Of a stretch of 64,000 nucleotides of DNA, positions 52,438 through 64,000 are shown piece by piece. Within the stretch, counting starts at the first letter, position 1. Every line of letters starts with the position of its first letter. Made by a program: the position numbers and the translations under genes. The DNA is from Gigantopelta aegis (lineage: Eukaryota; Mollusca; Gastropoda; Neomphalida; Peltospiridae), in the NCBI RefSeq assembly GCF_016097555.1, contig NC_054703.1, positions 39,907,130-39,971,129 of the forward strand, in the 5' to 3' direction. A model generated the notes under the pieces. It worked only from the letters and a program-made list of their open reading frames with translations, was not told the origin of the DNA and ran no database searches.

Positions 52438-53700
52438 TTAGTAGTACACTGAACTCTCAAACTGAAGATCCTCTGTGGAGGTTGATTTTTCTGATACACA
52501 CACATCAGATTTTAAAGTTTCATTGTCAGTATGAATCAACATGTGTCGATTCAGCTGATCGCGCTGGGAGAAACACTTCCCGCACGTGCCGCACGTGAAA
52601 GACTTGACCCCGGTATGCACCAGTGTGTGCTGCTTCAGGTGGGTGCTGCGTGAGAAACACTTCTCACACATCTCACATTTGAACGGCTTGACACCGGAGT
52701 GGATGAAGATATGTCTTTTCAAGAGCTTCTTCTGGGAGAATCGTTTTGCACACAGCTCGCACACGAACGGCTTGATGCCGGTGTGCACGGCCATGTGTTC
52801 CTTTAGGTAAGAACTTAGCGAGAAACGCTTTGTACACAGCTCACATTTGAAAGGTTTCACCTCTGAGTGCAGAAGCATGTGGTTCTTCAAGCTGACGCCC
52901 TGGGTGAAAGACTTGGCACACACATCGCATATGAACGGCTTAATACCACTGTGAACCAACATATGCTGTTTCAAATTGGAGCTCTGTGAGAAATATTTTC
53001 CGCACTCCTCACATTTGTAGTTCTTGACGCCCGTGTGAACCAACGTGTGTGTCTTCAGGTCACTACTCCTCAGGAAACATTTCGCACACACCTCGCACTG
53101 GAAAGGTTTGACGCCCGTGTGAGCCAACATATGCCGTTTCAAGCTGGAATGCTGATAGAAGCATTTTTCACACACTTCGCATTTGAAGCTCTTAACACCA
53201 GTGTGAGTCAACATATGGTGTTTCAGCTGGAAGCTCTGCGAGAACGACCTTTCGCACATCTCACATTTAAAAGGCTTCACACCCATGTGAACCAACCGGT
53301 GCTGATTCAGCTGGGAAATCTGCGTGTAACACTTCGCACATGCCTCACATTTGAAGGTGTTGCCAGTATGAATGGACATGTGGTGTTTCAGGTATTTCCT
53401 AAGACGAAAGCGTTTCCCGCACTCTTCACACGTGAAGTTCTTGACGCCCGTGTGAATCAACACGTGCTGCGTCAGGGAGTCCTTCCGGAGAAATCCTTTC
53501 CCACACATTTCACATTGGAATGGTCGTTCCTCAGTGTGGGTTCTCATGTGCTGCTTGATGTTGCCCTTGTACGAGAAACTCTTCAAACACATCCCACAGG
53601 TGAACGGTTTCTGAACAGACTGTTCTGAGGCAAGTGTCTCCAAATCCGGTAAGTTCTTACCATGGTTTGATTCAACGTATGCGTCTTCACGGGAAGACAT
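52438..53700 (-). CDS. C2H2 zinc-finger protein, 13 fingers
   Basis: Single-exon 420-residue ORF. After about 32 N-terminal residues without a recognised domain come 13 consecutive C2H2 fingers of pattern C-x2-C-x12-H-x3-H, joined mostly by TGVKPF-like linkers, followed by a 30-residue Ser/Thr-rich tail. The finger 3 to 4 linker is shorter (TGNTF). Such poly-finger proteins usually bind DNA in the nucleus as transcription regulators; the target cannot be read from sequence. No KRAB, BTB or SET domain is visible. The ATG at 53698-53700 is chosen because it is the first in frame and because the upstream partial duplicate keeps homology through the same start. No ORF break is present. The orthologue is not identifiable, since tandem-finger genes expand in lineages. 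Confidence 0.9.
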   Translation of the reverse strand: MSSREDAYVESNHGKNLPDLETLASEQSVQKPFTCGMCLKSFSYKGNIKQHMRTHTEERPFQCEMCGKGFLRKDSLTQHVLIHTGVKNFTCEECGKRFRLRKYLKHHMSIHTGNTFKCEACAKCYTQISQLNQHRLVHMGVKPFKCEMCERSFSQSFQLKHHMLTHTGVKSFKCEVCEKCFYQHSSLKRHMLAHTGVKPFQCEVCAKCFLRSSDLKTHTLVHTGVKNYKCEECGKYFSQSSNLKQHMLVHSGIKPFICDVCAKSFTQGVSLKNHMLLHSEVKPFKCELCTKRFSLSSYLKEHMAVHTGIKPFVCELCAKRFSQKKLLKRHIFIHSGVKPFKCEMCEKCFSRSTHLKQHTLVHTGVKSFTCGTCGKCFSQRDQLNRHMLIHTDNETLKSDVCVSEKSTSTEDLQFESSVYY

Positions 53701-53777
53701 GTTGTTTTTCCCCCGATAGAGGTCTTCAGTTAAAATCTTTGTAAAGTATATTCTATGTTGGAATCCATTGTTTAGAC

Positions 53778-53980
53778 AAGGAACTCTTCAAACACATCCC
53801 ACAGGTGAAAGGTTTCTGAACAGACTGATCTGAGGCACGTGTCTCCAAATCCGGTAAGTTTACCATGTTTTGATTCAATATATGTATCTTCACTGGAAGA
53901 CATATTGTTTTTCACCGATAGAGGTCTTAAGTTAAACGTTTTCACAAGGATAATCTAAATGAGAATCCATTGTTTGGGTA
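53778..53980 (-). pseudogene. Partial tandem copy of the zinc-finger gene 5' end
   Basis: About 200 bp repeats, with substitutions and small indels, the sequence of 53577-53778. It covers the start codon region, roughly the first 40 codons into finger 1, and the 5' flank. It carries no complete finger and stops where the genuine gene's 5' flank begins, so it is a head-to-tail duplicate that cannot make the protein. Confidence 0.8.
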
Positions 53981-54394
53981 TGTATTTCTTCAAAAACCAG
54001 CCTGCATATTCTCCGATACAACATCAAAGTTGTAGGATGAAGAGAAGTACTGAAATAGAAGACATAAGTGGATAAATGAATTGGAAACTAAGAGTTGTAC
54101 AGATGTTGGTAGTGTGTGTGTGTGTGTGTGTGTGTGTGCCTCCCCCCCCCCCCCCCCCCCGACACACACACCTTTTTGGCACCTTCCTATGCCACTGATG
54201 TCAGCTGATTGCTATAACACATTTCATAGGCTGATAAAGGTGGGGTGTTTTGTTTGGGGTTTTTTTTTTTTGGGGGGGGGGTATTTTTTTTTTTTTTTTT
54301 CTGTAGATTTATTTTGTCCACACACAGATTCTTTATACTCCACTAGCTCAGGACAGAAGATAACAGGGCAATTTAATTAGAAGTTTTTAGTTCC

Positions 54395-54935
54395 CAGTTG
54401 AGTGCCCACCTGAAGTGCTTGTATTGCAGGATCGAACCACATCAGTGGATCCATCAACTGACTGGGGGGTTTTCCTTGTTCTAAACCAATATGTTTCACA
54501 ACTGGTCAAAAGCCGAAGTGTGTGTTATCCTGTCTATGAAAAAGTGCATATAAAAGATCCCTTGCTCCTAATGGAAAAATGTAGCGGGTTTCATCTCCAA
54601 CAGTAAGAATAAGTATATGTCAAAATTACAAAATATTTACCATCCTATAGCAGGGTTCGAACTTAACGGTCACCCGATCGCCCCTGGCGACTGAAAACGA
54701 CGACGGGCGACTGAAAACCCACAGTAAGGTTGCCCGCCTGGCGACCGATTTAAAAAAAAAAAATTTAAATCAATAATCAAAAATATTATTCGGGCAAGTG
54801 AAAATAGAACCAGGCCAGTGAAAGTGCTGTCACTACTTGCCCGAATGGCAACTAAAAAAAAAAAAGTTAAGTGCAGACACTGCTATAGTCCACAATTAAT
54901 TAATGTGATCTAGTGGTGTCGTTAAACAAAAAAAA
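54395..54935 (+). mobile_element. SINE, head C/tail B, interrupted
   Basis: SINE 54395-54650 and 54883-54935, split by the MITE at 54651-54882. Confidence 0.8.
54651..54882. mobile_element. Nested MITE, CAGGGTTCGAACTTAAC termini
   Basis: The right end inverts to CAGTGTCTGCACTTAAC; 6-bp duplication CTATAG at 54645-54650 and 54883-54888. Confidence 0.78.
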
Positions 54936-56165
54936 ACTTTAACTTTTGTTGTGACACAGATTCTGTAATTGATTAAAACTAATAATAATCCCCTGGCTCA
55001 GGAAACAATATAAAATGGCAATTTCATGTGCAGTTGTAATTTTTGTAAATAAAAAATACCTAAATTAATTTTTAACAATGTTACATGAATAAAGTCTTTT
55101 TGACATACGAACCTCGTCAATCTGACCAAGTTAATAATTACAGTTTTCTTTGGATGGCAATATGTATAGGCTATATGTTTGTAAACTGAATTACATATAG
55201 AATCAGGAAACATTGTGTTTTTAAAATCTTGATTAGTGATATTTCAAGTAAATTAAAAATTGATTAGCAACTACTGTTTAATGTTTTAAAATTGTGTAGC
55301 GATCTCTGACATTTGATCTGTGAAATTTGCGTATCGAATTGCGATGCGTTCCTGAACAAAATGTTCCCTAAGAATGCAATTAATATGATGTTATATTGTT
55401 AAATTATATATAGTTTGTCAACTACATATGTCAGTATGGTTTATTTATTTATCATATATGTTCCTTATTTAAACTGGTTTGTTCGAAATAACTTGAATAG
55501 ACTAGGCCGCATTCACATGCAAGAAGGTGTTTTTACAAACACCATCAGTCCGATTTCTTGTTCTGCTTCGAATATCAGACAATCATTATAATCAAGAACA
55601 TTCTTTATGAGAAAGAACATTAATATTTTTGGTCCAAAATTAGTAATGCATGCAACACAAGAAGCTGTTTACTTCAATCGTTTCATACTTATGAGCATAA
55701 TTTCGAGTTTATAAATTTAAAAAACGTAGACAATTGTTATAATGGATTGAATAAACCTACCGACAACAATCAATTTATCTCAGTGGAAATGGATATAAAA
55801 ACCTATTCCGACCAGTTGCCCGCACCATAACATCATCTGAAATACGGACGTAATTTTAGACATAATCAGCTATTATTTGCAAATAAGTAATTACTGCATT
55901 TTTTTTAAGTGTCTGATTATCCAAAAATATCGATTAAAGAAGTAAGAGATTTACTAAATGTCTTTGTACCAAATAAACTTTGTATGAGCGTGTTTATCAT
56001 TATTAGAGTAAGAGTTTGTGTGTGTGTGTGGGCGCGCCTCCCCTCCCACAAACACACGTGTTGGCACCTTCCTACGCGACTGTTGTTGTTGGTTTTGTTG
56101 TATCTTTGTTCTCTTTTTTGTGTGGCGGCTTTTCTTTTGTTTTGCTTGTTTTGTTTTGTTTCGTT
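54936..56165. other. Intergenic, no gene recognised
   Basis: AT-rich DNA; short ORFs without known motifs. Confidence 0.5.
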
Positions 56166-56167
56166 TT

Positions 56168-56383
56168 CATGGGCGTGCGCAGGAAATTTTGCAGGGGGGG
56201 GGGTAGAGTCGAGGTATCGGGCTTCAGGCGCGAAGCCCGTGGCGGAGAGGGGTGGGGACGGGGGGGGCTTAGTATGGATCGGTGGTGTTTCTGGCGGGAT
56301 ATGAAAAAAAAAATCGCCTTGAGCAGCGGGGGGTTCGACCCACAAACCCGCTCTCCCCCCCCCCCCCTGCGCACGCGCCTGGT
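56168..56383. mobile_element. MITE-like, GGCGTGCGCAGG termini
   Basis: GGGCGTGCGCAGG and inverted CCTGCGCACGCGCC ends with G-rich and C-rich tracts. Confidence 0.55.
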
Positions 56384-56509
56384 TTTGTTTTGTTTTGGTC
56401 GGTTGGTTTGTTTTGTTTGGGTTTTTAATGTTTTCTAATAAAATGTTCAGTGTGTGTGTGTGTGCGTGTTTGTTTGTTTATTAGTAGTAGTATTAATAGT
56501 AGTAGCAGC

Positions 56510-56566
56510 AGTAGTAGTGGTGGTGGTGGTGGTGGTGGTGGTGGTGGTGGTGGTAATAGTAGTAGT

Positions 56567-56637
<71 letters not shown>

Positions 56638-56656
56638 TAGTAGCAGTAGTATTTAT
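56510..56656. repeat. Compound trinucleotide repeat GGT/AGT/AGC
   Basis: About 12 GGT, then an uninterrupted run of around 18 AGC (CAG) triplets, then AGT. Frames across it are homopolymeric. Confidence 0.95.
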
Positions 56657-56934
56657 TAAATGATACCCTACGAATCACAAATTGTACCTGTAGGGGCCTA
56701 ATAATGATTTGATATTGGGGTTTTGTTTTGTTTTTTCTTCATGCACACATGACAACGGACACTAATCCCAATATATTTACATCAAGTCCATCATCTAAAA
56801 TGGAGGAACAATTAGAGTTAAAATTTCTCCACGCAATCAATTATGGATTTTGATAATCAGTCGTCACATCGGTAGAGTGAATCTGATCATTGTTCAATTC
56901 GTATCGATCATCGGAACATCACTAATAGTAAGAA

Positions 56935-57275
56935 AAAAGAAAGAAATATTTTATTTAACGACGCACTCAACATATTTTATTTACGGTTATATGGCGTCAG
57001 ACATATAGTTAAGGACCACACAGATTTTGAGAGGAAACCCCTGTCGCCACTTCATGGGCTACTCTTTCCGATTAGCAGCAAGGGATCTTTTATTTGCGCT
57101 TCCCACAGGCAGGACAGCACAAACCATGGCCTTTGTTGAACCAGTTATGGATCACTGGTCGGTGCAAGTGGTTTACACCTACCCACTGAGACTTGCGGAG
57201 CACTCACTCGGGGTTTGGAGTCGGTATCTGGATTAAAAATCCCATGCCTCGACTGGGATCCGAACCCATTTCGGA
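56935..57275 (-). mobile_element. SINE, head D/tail A
   Basis: Head ends early within GGGATCCGAACCCA. Confidence 0.8.
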
Positions 57276-57365
57276 AATAAATAAATATATTATGGAAATT
57301 GTGACATACTGTGTCCAGTTGTAATAGATTTCAAACCCACAGGCGCTTACTGTTTGCATTTACAT

Positions 57366-57640
57366 AGGGGCGGGACGTAGCCCAGTGTGAGATCGATCCC
57401 CGTCGGTGGCCCCATTGCGTTATTTCTCGTTATATCAAAGGCCGTGGTATGTACTACTCTGTGGGATGGTGCATATAAAAGATTCCTTGCTGATAATCGA
57501 AAAGAGTAGCCCATGAAGTGGCGACAGCGGGTTTCCTCTCTCAATATCTGTATGGTCCTTAACCATATATCTGACGCCATATAACCGTAAATAAAATGTG
57601 TTGAGTGTCATTAAATAAAACATTTCTTTCTTTCTTTCTT
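57366..57640 (+). mobile_element. SINE, head A/tail A, head internally deleted
   Basis: CGGGACGTAGCCCAGTG directly joined to GAGATCGATCCCCGTC, with most of the sequence between the two boxes missing. Confidence 0.82.
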
Positions 57641-57664
57641 TCGTTTGCATTTGACACCCAATAG

Positions 57665-57845
57665 CAGGGCCGTACCCTGAACAAAATCATAGGAGGTGCA
57701 CTACTTTTTATAAACAAATGAAACACTATACAAATTAAACCCTGAGATGTGTATGCTATTGTCTGGAGTAAAAAAAAAAAAAAAAAAAAGTGAGATTCTT
57801 AGGGGGCAACTGTCCCGCGCCCCTCCCCCAGAGGGTACGACCCTG
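57665..57845. mobile_element. Nested MITE, CAGGGCCGTACCC termini
   Basis: The inverted right end reads CAGGGTCGTACCC; AATAG duplicated at 57660-57664 and 57846-57850, inside a SINE tail B scrap. Confidence 0.75.
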
Positions 57846-57965
57846 AATAGCAGATGTATTTTTCGTCCTAGGGTGTCGTCAAAGATCTATTCAATTCTAT
57901 TCAAACCCACAGAAGCACATATGTTTTTATGGGCGGTTTTTATTTTTGTTACGTACACTCTTAAA

Positions 57966-58362
57966 CCGGCCTCGGTGGCGTTGTGGCAGGCCATCGGTCT
58001 ACAGGCTGGTAGGTACTGGGTTCGGATCCCAGTCGAGGCATGGGATTTTTAATCGAGATACCGACTCCAAACTCGGTTGTGTCCCCTCTCCAAGGCTTAA
58101 TGGGTAGGTGTAAACCACTTGCACCGACCAGTGATCCATAACTGGTTCAACAAAGGCCATGGTTTGTGCTATCCTGCCTGTGGGAAGCGCAAATAAAAGA
58201 TCCCTTGCTGCCTGTCGTAAAAAGAGTAGCCTATGTGGCGACAGCGGGTTTCCTCTAAAAACAGTGTCAGAATGACCATATGTTTGACGTCCAATAGCCG
58301 ATGATAAGATAAAAAATCAATGTGCTCTAGCGGCGTCGTTAAATAAAACAAACTTTACTTTT
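57966..58362 (+). mobile_element. SINE, head D/tail B
   Basis: CCTCGGTGGCGTTGTGGCAG head, core, tail B ending GTCGTTAAATAAAAC. Confidence 0.83.
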
Positions 58363-58554
58363 TTTGCACTCTTAAATTATTGTCTGGCAAAAAGGCTATA
58401 AATGTGGAGTGAAATTCAACCTTCGTCGAAATGTTCAAATTTTTTTATAAATGCGAATAAATTATTTATTAAATATATGTGTTCTTGATATCTTTTAAAA
58501 TTTAGTGTATGCGCTTAAAATTATTTGTATATGATAAATCATGATTAAATCAGA

Positions 58555-58655
58555 TTGGTCTGTGGGATAGTGTATATAAAAGATCCCTTGCTACTAATGG
58601 AAAAATGTTGTGGGTTTCCTCACTAAGACTATATGTCAAAAATACCAAATGTTTC
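58555..58655 (+). mobile_element. SINE core fragment
   Basis: TATAAAAGATCCCTTGCTAC to ACCAAATGTTTCA only. Confidence 0.6.
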
Positions 58656-58660
58656 ATTGA

Positions 58661-59473
58661 GCGAAAATAAATTATAATTTGGTTAATCTACAAACCTGTA
58701 ACACACTTAGATCACGTTTTTATCAAATGGAGTGAAAAAGCAGGTTTTATATCGATAAATATCATTGGAATCCCCATGTCGTAATTGCTTGAAATAATTT
58801 TGAAAGTTAATATTCTGGTGTCACCGGTAGATGTCGCTCGAAGCACAACAATGCCTACGTCACGACAAATTTCACAGACTTGGGGGTGCGTTCCTTTCAC
58901 CTCTCCTGGACATGTTCCAACTGTTCTGTCCTGGTTGTGTCCCCTCTCCAGATATCGTAAGACTTAGCAAAATTATTGGTTTTAAGGGTTTGTAACGTTT
59001 TGTATTGAGACACTTACTTGTCTGAACTTTATTGTTACTGAAAATGTTCACGAACTGTGAAGAAATATCTCACAAATGAACAACAAGCAAACGACAACAA
59101 ATCGGATGTTGATTGCGCGAACCGTGCACGAGAAAACAAACCGAACCAAAATGATAACGGTCACGTGGTATACCAACGTCTGTGACGTTTACACAGGAAG
59201 ATTCCCTCTAAAAATAGATTGGACCTCGCTTGCTTAACGGTTTTTTCTCGAGTGCGCGCGGCATTTTAAGAAATACAAAAAATGCATTTCGTGGTTTTAC
59301 AAACATCAGGATTACCAGGATTACCAAAAAGCACTTCAGGTGAATGGAAATGTGTATTCTAAATAATAAAATGTAAGTAAAGTGCAATTTCATTTGTGAA
59401 AAAATGGGTTTAATAGCGAAAAACAACGCCGTAATGGTTAACAACTAGCTGTAACTAGGGCGTGTCCCTTTAA
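58661..59473. mobile_element. Second copy of the ACACCCTAGTT MITE, inverted
   Basis: Matches 9383-10209 in reverse over about 800 bp; the end next to 58661 is truncated. Confidence 0.75.
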
Positions 59474-59897
59474 ACAAAACAAACTTCTTTAATACATTTT
59501 TAGGTTTCAGCAGTGGAAAAAGGCACGTATGGCTGAGGCCACACCGGTACAGGTCTTTTCGAACTGAAACATGATATAAGCGAAACATCTTATTATTTTT
59601 TTACAATTAAATATTAACAAATATATTTTAAGAAAGGAAGGAATTAATGGGTATCCGCATGCCATTTTACATCATTAGTCCGAACAAATGGTCGGACTAG
59701 GTTCCGCATTCATTTCCTTCTTTGTAACTTGACACTGATAGTTCGTTGATTTTTCAGTTTGTTACGTAAGTTTTTTTATGTATAAAGTTACTACAGACTA
59801 ACATCAATGGTATGGGAAATGTGATGCAAATGACTTCAGGATTTGTACGTTTTGTCTATGTTTTACGAAATTTTAGTTAGTTTTAGTTAAGCCAAAG

Positions 59898-60358
59898 CCT
59901 AGGTCTCACTACACAGATGACATCTGCCATTGGAACCCATGTTAAATTGCCCGAACTTCAAATGAAGATTGCCAATAGAACGGGTTCTCGTTGGCACAAA
60001 CAACATACACCATTGCGAACATACATTATATAAGCATTTATTTTCACTCCAAAATTGAGAACATATGACTGCATTTGGCTGTAATACCGGTCCGAACAGG
60101 TGGGTTCATTAACCGATTCACTCCGGCTGTCTCTTGCGCTATACATCCATGCCCCAAAAGGTCAATGCACAATATTACAAAATAGCATGGGCAAAATACA
60201 GCCAGAAGGCTTACCATTAAACATACATATTGTTTTAATTCTTCATCATTTCCTAGAAGTGAATACATGAGCCATAATTTGTGTCACAATTAGGAACTAT
60301 AGTCGACCGTCATCGATAAACTCTCATCCGGAAGTGATCTGTGTAGTGAGACCCTAGG
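59898..60358. mobile_element. MITE with CCTAGGTCTCACTACACAG termini
   Basis: 21-22-bp inverted ends differing by one base, 461 bp apart; no gene inside. Confidence 0.78.
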
Positions 60359-61181
60359 ATGTGTACACACACACACACACTGATATTCGAAGTTGAACAC
60401 TAGATCGGACCGAGACGTTATTAAATAAACACATAAATTTTAATTGGTTGGGAAGTCAAAATTAAATTATTATTTTTTTATAAATATAGCCCATGTTGTT
60501 TTGTTTAATCTTAGGTCAGTTTGTGTCAAAAAAAAGGAACACGAAACAAATAACGGTTTTATTTTATTTATTCATTTATTTATTTATTTATTTCCAGAGC
60601 TCTACATGAATTCTTTTTAGAAGAGTGATTAATTGCTTCCCTAACTTAGATTATGGGAAATCATTAAAAAAACATTCATATGGTATTGATACCATTTCAA
60701 TGTACATGCTAAGGGGAGCTAACAATCACTTTCCTTGAACTAGTAGTCACTAAGTTCGATAGTAGCTGAGATCGCTTCGTAAAACGACCTTAGTCCTAAG
60801 ATCACCGTAAGTGCATAGCCCAGGACCCTATCTTACTATTTGCCCACGAGATTCAGGGATACCAAGAGTAATAACTCTCCTTAAATGTCAAGGTTTAATT
60901 GATTGATTTAAATTTATATATGTAGTTATATGTATTTATTTAGTTATTTAATTATTACTTAATGTTTTATATATTTATTATTTCGCATCCACGTTAACAG
61001 TAAACGCTGAAGTCTTTTTGGAGCTTTTTCTAGGGTTTTTTTTTTTTAATGCATATGACATTGATGAACTAAATATTTATTTTTAATTCAAGAAAACAGC
61101 ATTTACAAAAGCAGTGTCTATAGTAATAATGACATGAACATTCGTAGCATGTTGCACTCCTTCCTTTTTCATTCGTACATT
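60359..61181. other. Intergenic, no gene recognised
   Basis: AT-rich DNA with a short (CA)n run at the left; nothing else supported. Confidence 0.5.
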
Positions 61182-64000
61182 TAAAACTAGACAGTGCGAC
61201 AGAGAGACTCCTCCTATCGAAACTAGACAGTGAGACTCCTCCTATCGAAACTAGACAGTGAGACTCCTCCTATCGAAACTAGACAGTGAGACTCCTCCTA
61301 TCGAAACTAGACAGTGAGACAGAGAGACTCCTATCGAAACTAGACAGTGCGACAGAGAGACTCCTCCTATCGAAACTAGACAGTGAGACTCCTCCTATCG
61401 AAACTAGACAGTGAGACTCTTCCTATCGAAACTAGACAGTGAGACTCCTCCTATCGAAACTAGACAGTGCGACAGAGAGACTCCTCCTATCGAAACTAGA
61501 CAGTGCGACAGAGAGACTCCTCCTATCGAAACTAGACAGTGAGACTCCTCCTATCGAAACTAGACAGTGCGACAGAGAGACTCCTCCTATCGAAACTAGA
61601 CAGTGCGACAGTGAGACTCCTCCTATCGAAACTAGATAGTGAGACAGAGAGACTCCTCCTATCGAAACTAGACAGTGAGACTCCTCCTATCGAAACTAGA
61701 CAGTGCGACAGAGAGACTCCTCCTATCGAAACTAGACAGTGAGACTCCTCCTATCGAAACTAGACAGTGCGACAGAGAGACTCCTCCTATCGAAACTAGA
61801 CAGTGCGACAGTGAGACTCCTCCTATCGAAACTAGATAGTGAGACAGAGAGACTCCTCCTATCGAAACTAGACAGTGAGACTCCTCCTATCGAAACTAGA
61901 CAGTGCGACAGAGAGACTCCTCCTATCGAAACTAGACAGTGAGACTCCTCCTATCGAAACTAGACAGTGCGACAGAGAGACTCCTCCTATCGAAACTAGA
62001 CAGTGCGACAGTGAGACTCCTCCTATCGAAACTAGATAGTGAGACAGAGAGACTCTTCCTATCGAAACTAGACAGTGCGACAGAGAGACTCCTCCTATCA
62101 AAACTAGACAGTGTGACAGAGAGACTCCTCCTATCGAAACTAGACAGTGCGACAGAGAGACTCCTCCTATCAAAACTAGACAGTGCCGCAGAGAGACTCC
62201 TCCTATCAAAACTAGACAGTGCGACAGAGAGACTCCTATCGAAACTAGATAGTGAGACAGAGAGACTCCTCCTATCAAAACTAGACAGTGCGACAGAGAG
62301 ACTCCTCCTATCAAAACTAGACAGTGCCACAGAGAGACTCCTCCTATCAAAACTAGACAGTGCGACAGAGAGACTCCTATCGAAACTAGACAGTGTGACA
62401 GAGAGACTCTTCCTATCAAAACTAGACAGTGTGACAGAGAGACTCCTCCTATCGAAACTAGATAGTGAGACTCCTCCTATCGAAACTAGACAGTGAGACT
62501 CCTCCTATCAAAACTAGACAGTGAGACTCCTCCTATCAAAACTAGACAGTGTGACAGAGAGACTCCTCCTATCGAAACTAGACAGTGTGACAGAGAGACT
62601 CTTCCTATCGAAACTAGACAGTGTGACAGAGAGACTCCTCCTATCGAAACTAGATAGTGAGACAGAGAGACTCCTCCTATCAAAACTAGACAGTGCGACA
62701 GAGAGACTCCTATCGAAACTAGACAGTGTGACAGAGAGACTCTTCCTATCAAAACTAGACAGTGTGACAGAGAGACTCTTCCTATCAAAACTAGACAGTG
62801 CCGCAGAGAGACTCCTATCGAAACTAGACAGTGTGACAGAGAGACTCCTCCTATCGAAACTAGACAGTGAGACTCCTCCTATCGAAACTAGACAGTGTGA
62901 CAGAGAGACTCCTCCTATCGAAACTAGACAGTGTGACAGAGAGACTCTTCCTATCAAAACTAGACAGTGTGACAGAGAGACTCCTCCTATCGAAACTAGA
63001 CAGTGAGACAGAGAGACTCCTCCTATCGAAACTAGACAGTGCGACAGAGAGACTCCTCCTATCAAAACTAGACAGTGCCGCAGAGAGACTCCTCCTATCA
63101 AAACTAGACAGTGCGACAGAGAGACTCCTCCTATCGAAACTAGACAGTGTGACAGAGAGACTCCTCCTATCGAAACTAGACAGTGTGACAGAGAGACTCC
63201 TCCTATCGAAACTAGACAGTGCGACAGAGAGACTCCTCCTATCGAAACTAGACAGTGAGACTCCTCCTATCGAAACTAGACAGTGTGACAGAGAGACTCC
63301 TCCTATCGAAACTAGACAGTGTGACAGAGAGACTCCTCCTATCGAAACTAGATAGTGAGACAGAGAGACTCCTCCTATCAAAACTAGACAGTGCGACAGA
63401 GAGACTCCTCCTATCAAAACTAGACAGTGCGACAGAGAGACTCCTCCTATCAAAACTAGACAGTGCGACAGAGAGACTCCTCCTATCGAAACTAGACAGT
63501 GCGACAGAGAGACTCCTCCTATCGAAACTAGACAGAGAGACTCCTCCTATCGAAACTAGACAGTGTGACAGAGAGACTCTTCCTATCAAAACTAGACAGT
63601 GTGACAGAGAGACTCTTCCTATCAAAACTAGACAGTGTGACAGAGAGACTCCTCCTATCGAAACTAGATAGTGAGACAGAGAGACTCCTCCTATCGAAAC
63701 TAGACAGTGTGACAGAGAGACTCTTCCTATCAAAACTAGACAGTGTGACAGAGAGACTCCTCCTATCGAAACTAGACAGTGTGACAGAGAGACTCTTCCT
63801 ATCAAAACTAGACAGTGCCGCAGAGAGACTCCTATCGAAACTAGACAGTGTGACAGAGAGACTCCTCCTATCGAAACTAGACAGTGAGACTCCTCCTATC
63901 GAAACTAGACAGTGTGACAGAGAGACTCCTCCTATCGAAACTAGACAGTGTGACAGAGAGACTCTTCCTATCAAAACTAGACAGTGTGACAGAGAGACTC
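61182..64000. repeat. 36-bp minisatellite running off the window
   Basis: About 80 copies of a unit with AAACTAGACAGTGCGACAGA; 28-bp and 33-bp variants occur. Since 36 is divisible by three, long mirrored frames stay open on both strands and are not genes. A 200-bp higher-order period is clear at 61539-62138. Confidence 0.97.

Noticed and set aside
53035-53628. 197-codon plus-strand frame
   Set aside because: Antisense shadow of the zinc-finger array.
55909-56438. Overlapping frames of 130-142 codons
   Set aside because: They run through GT, poly-G and poly-C tracts of a MITE-like element and have no recognisable domain.
61439-63974. Long open frames on both strands (up to 197 codons) in the 36-bp array
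   Set aside because: They follow from a period divisible by three; mirrored frames and no domain make coding unlikely.

Overview
The window looks like a repeat-rich invertebrate nuclear genome, most likely a mollusc and probably a gastropod. The evidence is large introns with GT/AG borders, tRNA-derived SINEs of the type common in molluscan DNA, many small inverted-repeat transposons and long minisatellites. No prokaryotic gene organisation is present. The species cannot be named from the sequence alone.

Main gene: about two thirds of the window (4106-43508, minus strand) is one gene, PRPF3, the U4/U6 snRNP splicing factor Prp3. I could place 19 coding exons. All junctions have GT/AG signals and compatible phases, and they give a 646-residue protein (human is 683). 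The first coding exon holds the N-terminal PWI-like region and the last holds the conserved C-terminus. Exon 6 is a 21-nt microexon.

Second gene: 52438-53700 (minus) is a single-exon protein with 13 C2H2 zinc fingers. A decayed tandem copy of its 5' end lies just upstream (53778-53980).

Mobile DNA: intron 4 of PRPF3 (29773-36003) carries an intact-looking 147-residue His-Me (HNH, I-PpoI-like) endonuclease ORF. It lies tail to tail with a broken Mutator-like (MULE) transposase, next to an LTR-type fossil. The whole block sits between two direct copies of about 0.45 kb. Intron 15 holds an L1-like LINE 3' end with a 5' inversion. Intron 9 holds a MULE-type MITE with 111-bp inverted repeats and a 10-bp target duplication, inserted 14 bp from a splice donor. 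More than twenty SINE copies are present. They combine three tRNA-like heads with two tails on one shared core, and several contain nested insertions.

Tandem arrays: the main ones are a ~38-bp array at 5328-6577, GA repeats at 10430-10840, an 87-bp array at 23027-24233, a 58-bp array at 25066-25835, a ~71-bp array at 36875-37866, a CCCCAC-rich array at 50440-51010 and a 36-bp array from 61182 to the window end. At least two arose by amplification of a piece of a transposon. Small duplications repeatedly copy exon edges of PRPF3 into its introns.

Layout: 1-4100 is repeats and the PRPF3 3' flank; 4106-43508 is PRPF3; 43509-52437 is upstream or intergenic DNA with MITEs and SINEs; 52438-53980 is the zinc-finger gene and its partial copy; 54000-61180 is repeat-filled intergenic DNA; 61182-64000 is the minisatellite.
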